Part shown: positions 9,523 to 17,999 of the stretch, piece by piece | Layout of the letters: each line of letters opens with the position of its first letter | Position numbering within the stretch: the first letter of the stretch is position 1 | From: Candidatus Phytoplasma ziziphi | GTDB lineage: Bacteria > Bacillota_I > Bacilli_A > Acholeplasmatales > Acholeplasmataceae | Length of the DNA stretch: 64,000 bases | Assembly (NCBI RefSeq): GCF_003640545.1 | Contig: NZ_CP025121.1 | Coordinates: forward strand, 1 to 64,000 | Reading direction: 5' to 3' | The notes under the pieces: generated by a model | Told to the model about the DNA's origin: nothing | The model's input: the letters and a program-made list of their open reading frames with translations, nothing else | The model's database searches: none | Translations under genes and position numbers: made by a program

Positions 9523-9870
9523 TTAGGATACATCCAACAAAACACCAGTTTTTTTTGAATAACGAACTTTTTTACCTGATTCATTACGAAATCCGACACG
9601 AGTTGGAATGTTTTTTTCAGGATCAATTAAAGCTACATTAGAAATATGAATAGGCATTTCTTCTTTAACTATATTTCCTTTTTTTTCATCTTTAGAAGGA
9701 TTTTTATGTTTTGTAGCTATATTTACACCTTCCACTAAAACTTTTTGTTCTTTAAAAAAAATTTTTATTACTTTTCCAGTTTTAACAGTTTTATTACCTC
9801 TTTCATCAATAAAAAAACGATCTTTTCCAGAAATAATAGCTACTGTGTCTCCTACTTTAATATACATCAT
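9523..9870 (-). CDS. rplX: 50S ribosomal protein L24
   Basis: 115 residues with the KOW motif near the N-terminus (KVGDTVAIISGKDR, 5-18) and the central VEGVNIATKHKNPS block, both typical of L24. L24 starts assembly of the large subunit. There is a 6-base gap to rplN, so the two are likely cotranslated. Confidence 0.95.
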   Translation of the reverse strand: MMYIKVGDTVAIISGKDRFFIDERGNKTVKTGKVIKIFFKEQKVLVEGVNIATKHKNPSKDEKKGNIVKEEMPIHISNVALIDPEKNIPTRVGFRNESGKKVRYSKKTGVLLDVS

Positions 9871-9876
9871 ATTTCC

Positions 9877-10257
9877 TCATATTACAAAAACTTTTTCAGC
9901 TAAAGAAAGAAATTTAGAAAATTTACTATCTTTTAGTTTTTGATTTTTAACTACAGGTCCAAAAATCCTTGTCCCTTTTAAAGTCATATCATCTTTAATA
10001 ATAACTACTGCGTTATCATCAAATTTAATATAAGAACCATTTTTCCCTGCTAAACCTTTTTTAGTACGTAAAATTAAAGCTTTAGATTTTTCTCCTGCTT
10101 TTACCATACCAGATGGGATACTTTTTTTAATAGCGACCACAACAACATCGCCTATCTGAGCATAACGTCTTTTACTTGAACCAGGAATATTAATAACTAA
10201 AACTTCTTTGGCACCACTATTATCAGCTACTTTTAAACGGCTATTTATTTGAATCAT
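9877..10257 (-). CDS. rplN: 50S ribosomal protein L14
   Basis: 126 residues against a usual 122. The N-terminal [18 protein letters not shown] and the GTRIFGPV block are L14. The C-terminal end is a few residues longer than typical. L14 contributes to intersubunit bridges and contacts L19. It follows rpsQ with a single intervening base. Confidence 0.96.
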   Translation of the reverse strand: MIQINSRLKVADNSGAKEVLVINIPGSSKRRYAQIGDVVVVAIKKSIPSGMVKAGEKSKALILRTKKGLAGKNGSYIKFDDNAVVIIKDDMTLKGTRIFGPVVKNQKLKDSKFSKFLSLAEKVFVI

Positions 10258-10258
10258 A

Positions 10259-10525
10259 TTATTCTTTTACCTTATTTTTGCTCAAAATAACATTTAATAA
10301 ACGAAATTTTTTAGTTTTAGATACAGGTCTTCTTTCTACAAAAGAAACAAGGTCACCTAGTTTAGCAATTTCATGTTCGTCATGAATATAAAATTTGCTA
10401 GTTTTTTTAATTCTTTTTTTGTATAACGGATCTTTGTTATAATAATTAACAGCTACAACAACTGTTTTTTGCATTTTATCAGAAACAACAACACCTGAAA
10501 AAACTTTTCTATTATTATCGCGCAT
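10259..10525 (-). CDS. rpsQ: 30S ribosomal protein S17
   Basis: 88 residues from the ATG at 10525 ([20 protein letters not shown]). A frame runs up to 10564, but the AGAGAGGAAATT site directly before 10525 marks the real start. The OB-fold sequence [19 protein letters not shown] matches S17, a primary 16S rRNA binder. Confidence 0.95.
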   Translation of the reverse strand: MRDNNRKVFSGVVVSDKMQKTVVVAVNYYNKDPLYKKRIKKTSKFYIHDEHEIAKLGDLVSFVERRPVSKTKKFRLLNVILSKNKVKE

Positions 10526-10640
10526 AATTTCCTCTCTTTTTTTTAAAAATGTTTCAAAAATCAAAAATATATTAATTTATTTTTTTATTTATCAAGTATG
10601 TAAATAAAATTAAAATTCAAAAAATATTTTAATTTTATTT

Positions 10641-10680
10641 AACAAATTATTCATTTGAATAACAAATTATTCATTTGAAT
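10641..10680. repeat. 20-bp tandem duplication across the rpmC stop
   Basis: The 20-mer AACAAATTATTCATTTGAAT occurs twice back to back (10641-10660 and 10661-10680). The second copy contains the rpmC stop codon (10667-10669), so the duplication reproduces the end of the gene beyond the stop. It continues the pattern of repeat growth seen in the rpmC tail. Confidence 0.9.
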
Positions 10681-11041
10681 CGCTTGATACTGAATTTGTA
10701 TTTAGATCGCTTGATGATGAACTTTCATTTAAATCGCTTGATACTGAATTTTTATTTAGATCACTTGATGCTGAACTTTCATTTGAATCGCTTGATACTA
10801 AACTTTTATTTAGATCACGTGATGATAAACTTTCATTTTTATTATTAATTTTAGAAATTTCTTTTTCACGAATAATTGTTTTAATTTGTCTAATATTTTT
10901 TTTTATCTTACGAATACGAGATGTATCTTTTAATTTAACTAAATTCAAATTTAATTTAGCATCAAATAATTCTTCTTTTAAATTAAGAATTTTTTTATCC
11001 ATTTCGTCATCAGACATTTTACGAATTTCTTTGATCGTCAT
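10667..11041 (-). CDS. rpmC: 50S ribosomal protein L29 with repetitive C-terminal tail
   Basis: 124 residues, about twice the family length. Residues 1-66 are ordinary L29 ([18 protein letters not shown], then LNLNLVKLKDTSRIRKIKK). From about residue 69 the protein is six 9-residue units of the type NESSASSDL / NKNSVSSDL, ending in NE. At DNA level the unit is 27 bp, with a 54-bp higher order (10673-10835). L29 sits at the tunnel exit where SRP and trigger factor dock, so an acidic, Ser-rich tail there would be exposed. The rplP stop overlaps the start by one base. Confidence 0.93.
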   Translation of the reverse strand: MTIKEIRKMSDDEMDKKILNLKEELFDAKLNLNLVKLKDTSRIRKIKKNIRQIKTIIREKEISKINNKNESLSSRDLNKSLVSSDSNESSASSDLNKNSVSSDLNESSSSSDLNTNSVSSDSNE

Positions 11042-11460
11042 TATTCTTGACCTCTTTTAACTATTTTTGTAGTAATAGGTAATTTATGTGAAGCTAATCT
11101 TAAAGCTTCTATTTCCATTTTATCTAAATTATTAGCATCACTAACTTCGAATAGAACTTTTCCTTTTTTAACAACTGCAACCCATAATTCAGGATTACCT
11201 TTACCAGAACCCATTCGAACTTCTAAAGGTTTTCTTGTTAAAGATAAAAAAGGGAAAATATTAATCCAAACTTTTCCTTCTCTTTTCATATGACGTGTCA
11301 TCGCTATACGAGCAGATTCTATTTGTTGACTAGTAATCCATGCTCCTTTTTTTGCAATCAAACCATAATTACCATTAATAATTCTATTTTGTCCTTTTGA
11401 TTTGCCTTCGTAACTTATACGATGAGGACGACGATATTTAGTCTTTTTTGGCATTAACAT
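11041..11460 (-). CDS. rplP: 50S ribosomal protein L16
   Basis: 139 residues. The start is at 11460 or, two codons in, at 11454 ([12 protein letters not shown]); the AAGAGGT site upstream slightly favours 11460. The L16 core is seen ([20 protein letters not shown], then [19 protein letters not shown]). L16 helps position A-site tRNA. Its TAA stop shares one base with the rpmC start. Confidence 0.96.
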   Translation of the reverse strand: MLMPKKTKYRRPHRISYEGKSKGQNRIINGNYGLIAKKGAWITSQQIESARIAMTRHMKREGKVWINIFPFLSLTRKPLEVRMGSGKGNPELWVAVVKKGKVLFEVSDANNLDKMEIEALRLASHKLPITTKIVKRGQE

Positions 11461-11488
11461 AATATATTATGTACCTCTTTTGATTATA

Positions 11489-12241
11489 TTAAGACGTGCT
11501 TTTTTTAAAATTTTTCTTATCAGCAAAATGTCTTTTATTATTATTTTTTTTATTTTCATATTGAGAAGAAAATATTTGTCTAGTATCTGCTATGGTTTTA
11601 TTAGGTAAAACCTCACCATGATTAATAATTACTTTAACGCCTAAAACACCATAAGTAGTATGGGCTTCTTCAAAAGCGTAATCAATATCAGCTCTCAAAG
11701 TATTCAAAGGAACGACTCCCATCGAAATAGAATCTCTTCTGGCTTTTTCAGCTCCGCCTAAACGGCCTGTAATAATAATCTTAATGCCTTTAACGCCGCT
11801 TTTTAAAGCTTTTTGAATAGCTGATTTTAAAACAGCTTTATAAAAAGCTCTTTGTTGTAATTGCATAGCGATATTTTGAGCAACTAAAACAGCAATTTTA
11901 TTAATTGCTTTTACTTCGAAAATATTAATTTGAACTTTTTTATTAATTAATTTTTCTATTTTATTAATTAAACTATTTTTATTCTTATTTTCTGGACCTT
12001 GAATGATACCTATTTTTGAAGTATATAAATCGATTTCAATAAATTCATCATTTGATTTTTTTAAACGTTTAATTTCTATTTGAGAAATAGTTGATTTAGG
12101 ATAATGATTTTTAATCAAAGTTCTAATTTTAAAATCTTCACCGACTAAAAAAGGAACTTTTTTATCAACATCATACCATTTAGATTCCCAAGTCCTAATT
12201 ATTCCTAATCTCAAACCATTAGGATTACTCTTTTGACCCAT
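11489..12241 (-). CDS. rpsC: 30S ribosomal protein S3
   Basis: 250 residues, a little longer than the usual 210-220 because of a lysine/asparagine-rich C-terminal tail (from about 225). MGQKSNPNGLRLGI at the start, the KH domain, and the GVKGIKIIITGRLGGAEKAR segment identify it. S3 lines the mRNA entry site. rplV-rpsC is a classic phytoplasma typing locus. Confidence 0.97.
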   Translation of the reverse strand: MGQKSNPNGLRLGIIRTWESKWYDVDKKVPFLVGEDFKIRTLIKNHYPKSTISQIEIKRLKKSNDEFIEIDLYTSKIGIIQGPENKNKNSLINKIEKLINKKVQINIFEVKAINKIAVLVAQNIAMQLQQRAFYKAVLKSAIQKALKSGVKGIKIIITGRLGGAEKARRDSISMGVVPLNTLRADIDYAFEEAHTTYGVLGVKVIINHGEVLPNKTIADTRQIFSSQYENKKNNNKRHFADKKNFKKSTS

Positions 12242-12245
12242 TTAC

Positions 12246-12599
12246 TTACATCCCCTGAATTTCTTTTTTAAATGAAGAAAGAAATATTTTTACACGACTC
12301 ATTCTTTTTTTTCTTTTATCTGTTTTACCTTTAGCTCTCGGAAACAAACGAGGTAAGCGTAAACCTTCATCAACAAATATTTCTTCGACAAATAAATCAT
12401 CTTTATTAAAATTAAAATTATGAACAGCATTTGCAACAGCACTTTTTAATAACTTAAAAATAACAGGAGCGGCTGATTTAGAAGTAAACATTAAAATAGC
12501 TTCTGCTTCTTTAACATGCTTACCACGTATTAAATCAACAACTAAACGTGTTTTTCTGGGCGCAATAGGTATTTGACTTGCGACAGCTTTAACTTTCAT
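12246..12599 (-). CDS. rplV: 50S ribosomal protein L22
   Basis: 117 residues, normal. The tip loop that lines the exit tunnel is present ([15 protein letters not shown] near 82-97), as is the N-terminal [18 protein letters not shown] block. It lies 4 bases before rpsC. Confidence 0.97.
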   Translation of the reverse strand: MKVKAVASQIPIAPRKTRLVVDLIRGKHVKEAEAILMFTSKSAAPVIFKLLKSAVANAVHNFNFNKDDLFVEEIFVDEGLRLPRLFPRAKGKTDKRKKRMSRVKIFLSSFKKEIQGM

Positions 12600-12617
12600 A
12601 TAAATACCTTCTTTAAA

Positions 12618-12899
12618 TTATTTTTTTGAAACTTTTTTATCGCCTTTCGCATGACCGCGAAAAGTACGAGTACGCGAAAATTCTCCTAATTTATGATTAA
12701 CCATATCTTCAGTAATAGAACAACTAATATACTCTTTACCGTTGTAAACATCAATTTTATGACCAACAAAAATAGGCAAAATCACGCTTCTACGAGAACG
12801 AGTTTTAATAGGTTTTTCAGTTTTATTTTTATTTTGTTTCATTACTTTAAGTAAAAGAGATTCATCACAAAAAGGTCCTTTTTTAATTGAACGAGTCAT
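12618..12899 (-). CDS. rpsS: 30S ribosomal protein S19
   Basis: 93 residues, normal. [16 protein letters not shown] and the C-terminal [19 protein letters not shown] are S19 signatures. It forms a complex with S13 in the head. It lies between rplB and rplV. Confidence 0.97.
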   Translation of the reverse strand: MTRSIKKGPFCDESLLLKVMKQNKNKTEKPIKTRSRRSVILPIFVGHKIDVYNGKEYISCSITEDMVNHKLGEFSRTRTFRGHAKGDKKVSKK

Positions 12900-12918
12900 A
12901 TTTTATACACCTATAAAT

Positions 12919-13749
12919 CTATTTTTTAGAATTTTTTAAAATTAACTTATTAGAATTTTTATTTTTCTTACGTGTTTTAACACCGAGAGCTTTTTTACCC
13001 CAAGGAGTCATAGGCGCTTTGCGTCCTATAGGAGCGCGACCTTCACCACCACCATGCGGATGATCATTAGGATTCATCGCTGAACCTCTAACAGTAGGTC
13101 TTATAGATAAATAACGAGTTCTTCCAGCTTTACCATTACGAATTAATTTATGAAATTCATTTCCTAATGTTCCTATTGTAGCTCTACATTCAGATAAAAA
13201 TTTTCTTGTTTGACCAGAAGATAAACTTAAAACAACATATTTACCCTCTTTTTTAATAATTTGAGCTGAAGTACCAGCGCTACGAGCTAATTGTCCGCCT
13301 TTACCAGGTTTTAATTCGATATTATGAACTAAAAAACCTTCAGGAATATTTTTTAAAGGTAAACTGTTTCCGACTCTAATATCAGATTTTTCTCCTGAAA
13401 AAATTTTATCTCCTACTTTAACATCTTTTGGAGTTAAAATATATCTTTTTTCTCCGTCAACATAATTAATTAAAGAAATATTACAATTACGATTAGGATC
13501 ATATTCTATAGTAGATAAATTTCCAGGTATATTATCTTTATTACGTTTAAAATCAATAAGACGATATTTTTGTTTAACTCCGCCACCGCGATGTCGTACT
13601 GTTATTTTACCTTGGTTATTTCTTCCGCCTGTACTCTTTTGAGGAACTAATAAACTTTTTTCAGGAGTAGAAGTTGTAAGTTCTCTGAAATCTTGTAAAC
13701 TCATGTTACGATGTCCATTAGAAGTAGGCTTATATTTTTTAATAGCCAT
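12919..13749 (-). CDS. rplB: 50S ribosomal protein L2
   Basis: 276 residues, normal. The C-terminal [20 protein letters not shown] segment carries the conserved His implicated at the peptidyl-transferase centre. The N-terminal [19 protein letters not shown]-binding block is also clear. It lies between rplW and rpsS. Confidence 0.98.
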   Translation of the reverse strand: MAIKKYKPTSNGHRNMSLQDFRELTTSTPEKSLLVPQKSTGGRNNQGKITVRHRGGGVKQKYRLIDFKRNKDNIPGNLSTIEYDPNRNCNISLINYVDGEKRYILTPKDVKVGDKIFSGEKSDIRVGNSLPLKNIPEGFLVHNIELKPGKGGQLARSAGTSAQIIKKEGKYVVLSLSSGQTRKFLSECRATIGTLGNEFHKLIRNGKAGRTRYLSIRPTVRGSAMNPNDHPHGGGEGRAPIGRKAPMTPWGKKALGVKTRKKNKNSNKLILKNSKK

Positions 13750-13788
13750 AATAAGTTTCCTTTCTTTAAATTTAAAAATTATACTAAA

Positions 13789-14088
13789 TTATTTTTGTTT
13801 TTCTTCATTAAAAACATTTATTCTTTGGCCTGGAACCAATTTAACAATTGCTTTTTTACAACCAGAAGTATAACCTTGAAATTTACCTTTTTTTTTAAAT
13901 TTAGGTAATACATTAATAACATTAACAGAAAAAACTTTTACTTTAAAAATATGTTCTATAGCTTTTCTGATTTCTATTTTATTAGATTCTTTTTTAACCT
14001 TAAAAGTATATTCATTATTAATTTCCATTTTTTTACTAGTAGATTCAGTAATAATTGGATCATGAATCACATCATAATATTTAATCAT
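13789..14088 (-). CDS. rplW: 50S ribosomal protein L23
   Basis: 99 residues. The N-terminal DVIHDPIITESTSKKME and central IEHIFKVKVFSVNVIN match L23, the docking site for trigger factor and SRP at the tunnel exit. The first base of the ATG is shared with the end of rplD (1-base overlap). Confidence 0.95.
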   Translation of the reverse strand: MIKYYDVIHDPIITESTSKKMEINNEYTFKVKKESNKIEIRKAIEHIFKVKVFSVNVINVLPKFKKKGKFQGYTSGCKKAIVKLVPGQRINVFNEEKQK

Positions 14089-14717
14089 TATCTAGCGGTC
14101 TCCTCTAAATAATCAATAGCTTTTTTATCTATAATAAGATGTTTAGCATTTAAAATTTGATAAACACTAACATGCATAACAGTTTCTAAAGTTACATTAG
14201 ATAAATTATTAGTAGAACGAACTAAATTATCATTTAATTCATTAACTATTATTAAAACTTTGTTTTTACCAATTTTAATTTGTTCTAAACATTTTTGAAA
14301 ATATTTTGTTTTATGACTTTCTATATTAAAAAAATCAATTACCATTAAATTATTTTGTTCTTTTTGTAAAGATAAAGCTGAGTTCATAGCTATTTTTCTA
14401 ATCTTAGCATTAACTTTGAAAGAATATTTTCTTGGTTTCGGACCAAAAGCAACTCCTCCGCCTCTCCATAAAGGAGAACGAATAGAACCATGACGTGCAT
14501 TACCTGTTCCTTTTTGAGCCCAAGGTTTTCTTCCTCCTCCTGAAACAACTGCTCTATTTTTGGTACAATGTGTACCTTGGCGCATCGCTCCTCTTTGTTG
14601 ATTCACGACATCATACAAAACTTGTTGATTAATTTTGGCGCCGAAAACATTTTCAGATAAAGTGATCTCTGATACAATTTCACCTTGTTGATTAAATAAA
14701 TTACATTTAGGCATCAT
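14088..14717 (-). CDS. rplD: 50S ribosomal protein L4
   Basis: 209 residues. The tunnel-loop segment (RGAMRQGTHCTKNRAVVSGG, then KGTGNARHGSIRSPLWRGG) is diagnostic. ATG codons at 14717 and 14714 are both possible starts after an AAGGAAG site. In many bacteria L4 represses the S10 operon; no leader structure for this is evident upstream of rpsJ. Confidence 0.96.
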   Translation of the reverse strand: MMPKCNLFNQQGEIVSEITLSENVFGAKINQQVLYDVVNQQRGAMRQGTHCTKNRAVVSGGGRKPWAQKGTGNARHGSIRSPLWRGGGVAFGPKPRKYSFKVNAKIRKIAMNSALSLQKEQNNLMVIDFFNIESHKTKYFQKCLEQIKIGKNKVLIIVNELNDNLVRSTNNLSNVTLETVMHVSVYQILNAKHLIIDKKAIDYLEETAR

Positions 14718-15364
14718 GATACTTCCTTATTTTTTTTAACAGCAGATTTGATAATTACAAAACTTTTATTAGGGCCTGGAATGCTTCCTTTAATCAAAAA
14801 TATTCCTTTATCTGAATCAACACTATAAAGAGTTAAATTTTGTAAAGTAACTTGTTCATGCCCTAATTGACCAGGTAATTTTTTACCTGTAATATTACCT
14901 TTAATAGGACCCATAGAACCCGGTCTTCTATGATATCTAGAACCATGACTTTCAGGACCGCGACTTTGATTATGTCTTTTAATAGAACCTGAAAAACCTT
15001 TTCCTTTGTTGATGCCTGTAACATCTATAATTTCTTTAGAAGAAAATAAGTTTTTTTCTAAAATAGTGCCTTCTGGTAAATCTGATAATTCATTAACTAT
15101 ATTAGAACCAAAAGAAATTTCTCTAACAAAATATTTAGGTTCGATTTGATTCTTTTTAAAATGTCCTAAAAGAGGTTTTGTCATTAATTTTTCTTTTTTA
15201 GAATCAAATCCTAATTGTGTTGCTTGATAACCATCTTTTTCCAAATTTTTTTGTTGTAAAACAACATTATTAGACACATCAACTACAGTAACAGGAATTA
15301 AAAATCCTTCTTCAGTGAAAACCTGAGTCATTCCTATTTTTTTTCCTAAAATTCCCTTAGCCAT
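14714..15364 (-). CDS. rplC: 50S ribosomal protein L3
   Basis: 216 residues. MAKGILGKKIGMTQVFTEEG and RPGSMGPIKGNITGKKLPGQ are L3 hallmarks. L3 is one of the first assembly proteins and reaches towards the peptidyl-transferase centre. It ends in TGA within the rplD start region. Confidence 0.97.
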   Translation of the reverse strand: MAKGILGKKIGMTQVFTEEGFLIPVTVVDVSNNVVLQQKNLEKDGYQATQLGFDSKKEKLMTKPLLGHFKKNQIEPKYFVREISFGSNIVNELSDLPEGTILEKNLFSSKEIIDVTGINKGKGFSGSIKRHNQSRGPESHGSRYHRRPGSMGPIKGNITGKKLPGQLGHEQVTLQNLTLYSVDSDKGIFLIKGSIPGPNKSFVIIKSAVKKNKEVS

Positions 15365-15416
15365 TTCATCCTCTTTCTTAAATTTAAAAAAACAAAAATT
15401 ATTTTAAAAAATATTT

Positions 15417-15749
15417 TTAAATATTTTTCTTTAAAAAAATATTGACAGTAGAAGGTAATTTGATATGCGTTAAAGCATTTATTATTTCAGGACTAGGATT
15501 AACAATTTGAATTAAACGTTTATGAGTGAAACGTCCAAATTGTTCTCTACTATCTTTATTCACAAATGGAGAACGAATAACAGTAAAAATTTCTCTTTTT
15601 GTTGGTAATGGTATTGAACTTATTCTTTCAGCGCCTATTTTCGTAATACTATCAGTAATTTTTTGGGCCGCTTGATAAGTTACATTACTATCATAAGATT
15701 TTAAAATAATCTTTATAACTTCTTTATTTTGTACCTTTTCTTTAACCAT
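15417..15749 (-). CDS. rpsJ: 30S ribosomal protein S10
   Basis: 110 residues, slightly longer than the usual 102. [29 protein letters not shown]-type text (about 62-90) and [16 protein letters not shown] are S10. It heads the merged S10-spc-alpha cluster, which then runs about 15 kb with few gaps to ecfA2. S10 also acts as NusE in antitermination in other bacteria. Confidence 0.97.
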   Translation of the reverse strand: MVKEKVQNKEVIKIILKSYDSNVTYQAAQKITDSITKIGAERISSIPLPTKREIFTVIRSPFVNKDSREQFGRFTHKRLIQIVNPSPEIINALTHIKLPSTVNIFLKKNI

Positions 15750-16125
15750 TTTTCAATAACACCTTTCGTGGCAACTATGATTAAAATATAAAAAAATATG
15801 TAAACATTTTTTTAATTAAAAAAATAATTTATAATAAAAGTTTTCTTTAATAAATAATAAATAATTTTATATTTTTTAATATTTAATAAATTACAAAAAA
15901 TTAAATATTACAAAATATAAAATAATATTTAACTCAAAAAAAATAAACTTATTAAAAAAAGACAATCATTTAGATTATATATTAAATAACATATCATTAC
16001 AATATAAAAATTATTATTTATCATTATTAAAAGCTGTAAAAAAACATATCGTGTCTTAATATAACAAAATATAACAAAAAAATCTATTTAATGAAAAAAT
16101 ATTTTTAAAATTAACAAATTCATAT
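15750..16125. other. AT-rich intergenic region upstream of the ribosomal cluster
   Basis: About 375 bases between rsmH and rpsJ, almost purely A and T. It must hold the promoter of the S10 cluster on the minus strand, but TATAAT-like words are too frequent in this composition to choose one. I find no open frame, no RNA gene and no strong hairpin. Confidence 0.6.
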
Positions 16126-17052
16126 TTAAAAATTTTTAACAGCAACTCTTAATTTGGCAGAACAACTTCTAGGATTAGATTTTATTTCTTCTTCGCTAGG
16201 ATAAATAATTTTTTTATTAACAAGACTTAAAGGAGTGAGAGGGATATTTTTTTCTAAAAAAGGTAATTTAGGATGTATTTTAGATTGACTATTGTTTTTA
16301 AAAAATTTTTTAACTAAACGATCCTCTAAAGAATGAAAACTAATAACAACAATTCTACCATTTGGTTTTAATAAATCAAGACTTTGTTGTAAAGCTTCTT
16401 CTAAAAATTTTAATTCTTGATTGACTTCTATCCTTAATGATTGAAAAATTCTTTTGGCACTATGACCTCTCTTTTTTTTCATATATAAAGGGTAAAATTT
16501 ATCTGTTATTTCTACTAATTCTAAAGTTTTAGTTAAAGGTCTTCTTTTGATAATTTCTCGAGCTATTAATCCAGCTTTATACTCTTCTCCATAAAATAAA
16601 AAAATTTTTTTTAATTCTGCAAAACTGTAATTATTAACAATATAAGAAGCATCTATTTTTTGTTTAATATCCATTCTCATATCTAACAAAGAGTTTTGTA
16701 AATAACTAAATCCTCTTGTGTTATCTTCTATTTGAAAAGAAGACAAACCTAAATCAAAAACAATACCATCAATTGAAGAAATATTTCTTTTTGATAATTC
16801 TTCTTTTAAAAAAGAAAAATTATTATGAATCAAAAATATTTGTTTTTTATTTTCAAATTTCTTTTGACATTTTTGAATTGCATAAAGATCGCGATCAAAA
16901 GAATACAAAAAACCTTCCTTAAGTTTATTTAAAATAGATTCACTATGACCGCCACCGCCCAAAGTAGCATCTACATAAATTCCTTTAGGATTTATATTTA
17001 AATATTCTATAATTTCTTTATTTAAAACTGGAATATGTTTTAATAATGACAT
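16126..17052 (-). CDS. rsmH: 16S rRNA m4C1402 methyltransferase RsmH
   Basis: 308 residues, normal. The SAM-binding motif [16 protein letters not shown] (about 26-41), [12 protein letters not shown], and the C-terminal [15 protein letters not shown] block identify it. It methylates N4 of C1402 in the ribosomal P site. Elsewhere it heads the division/cell-wall cluster; here no mra/fts/mur genes follow, as expected for a wall-less organism. Confidence 0.97.
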   Translation of the reverse strand: MSLLKHIPVLNKEIIEYLNINPKGIYVDATLGGGGHSESILNKLKEGFLYSFDRDLYAIQKCQKKFENKKQIFLIHNNFSFLKEELSKRNISSIDGIVFDLGLSSFQIEDNTRGFSYLQNSLLDMRMDIKQKIDASYIVNNYSFAELKKIFLFYGEEYKAGLIAREIIKRRPLTKTLELVEITDKFYPLYMKKKRGHSAKRIFQSLRIEVNQELKFLEEALQQSLDLLKPNGRIVVISFHSLEDRLVKKFFKNNSQSKIHPKLPFLEKNIPLTPLSLVNKKIIYPSEEEIKSNPRSCSAKLRVAVKNF

Positions 17053-17108
17053 TTTATACGACCTCTAAAAAATAATAATTTATTTTCGTTGAATTAAAAT
17101 ATATTTTT

Positions 17109-17324
17109 TTAATTAAAGGTAATATTAAAGTTTCCATTCACAATTTCTGATAAAGCTTTACTTAATATTTTATTACCTTCGATATCATCAACATTTAATT
17201 TATGTTCTTCTATAACATGGGCGATTTTACTAGACAAATAAGCTAATTTATATTTAGAATCAATTCTTTTTAATAATTCATCAATGGAAGGATAATTTAG
17301 ACCTTCTTTTTTATTTTCAAACAT
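17109..17324 (-). CDS. rpoZ: RNA polymerase omega subunit
   Basis: 71 residues, within the family range. NYPSIDELLKRIDSKYKLAY matches the omega N-terminus, which clamps the beta-prime C-terminus. Position right after gmk, with only a few bases between, repeats the conserved gmk-rpoZ pairing and supports the call. The sequence is short, so homology rests on one helix plus context. Confidence 0.88.
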   Translation of the reverse strand: MFENKKEGLNYPSIDELLKRIDSKYKLAYLSSKIAHVIEEHKLNVDDIEGNKILSKALSEIVNGNFNITFN

Positions 17325-17331
17325 AAAAATG

Positions 17332-17964
17332 TCAATTTCCTTTTTTTAAAATTTCTTTTGAATAAAAATTAATAATATTTTTTATTTTATGACGTTCGGC
17401 AGTAATAATAGACATAATGTTATTTACAGAGTTTTGAATTTCATCATTAAAAACAATATAATCACATTTGTAAGCTAATTTCATTTCTTCTGAAGCTCTC
17501 AATATTCTTTTTTCGAGTTCCTCTTCTGTTTCGGTATCTCTTTTTCTCAAACGTTCTTTCAAAACTTCTTTATCGAGGGGTGAAATGAAAATGAAAACAC
17601 TATCTTTATTAATTTTATGTTTTTGAATTTTCAAAGCGCCTTCAATATCGATTTCTAAAAGAACTTCTTTACCTTCTTCTAATTTTTTTAAAGTTTCTTT
17701 ATAAGGAGTACCATAATAATTATTTACAAATTCACTATGTTCTAAAAAAAAATTTTCTTTAATTTTTTTTTCAAAATCTACTTTATTTGTGAAAAAATAA
17801 TCTTTTCCTTCTTGTTCTCCTTTTCTAGGTTTTCTTGTAGTATAAGAAACAGAATAACAAAAATTATTATTAACTTGATTTAATAAAGCTGTTTTAATCG
17901 ATCCTTTCCCGACGCCAGATGGTCCTGAAATTACTATCATCAAACCTTTACTATGTAATTTCAT
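17332..17964 (-). CDS. gmk: guanylate kinase
   Basis: 210 residues. The P-loop ISGPSGVGKGSIK (about 12-24), the GMP-binding SYTTRKPRKGEQEGKDYFF region and ERLRKRDTETEEELEKR lid region are clear. It phosphorylates GMP/dGMP to GDP/dGDP, needed for nucleotide supply in an organism that scavenges purines. It precedes rpoZ. Confidence 0.97.
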   Translation of the reverse strand: MKLHSKGLMIVISGPSGVGKGSIKTALLNQVNNNFCYSVSYTTRKPRKGEQEGKDYFFTNKVDFEKKIKENFFLEHSEFVNNYYGTPYKETLKKLEEGKEVLLEIDIEGALKIQKHKINKDSVFIFISPLDKEVLKERLRKRDTETEEELEKRILRASEEMKLAYKCDYIVFNDEIQNSVNNIMSIITAERHKIKNIINFYSKEILKKGN

Positions 17965-17999
17965 ATATAAACCTATTGTAATTTTCCTAATTTTTCAAA

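Noticed and set aside
15750-16125. Possible S10-operon leader for L4 autoregulation
   Set aside because: No conserved stem structure is visible in the nearly pure A/T sequence upstream of rpsJ.
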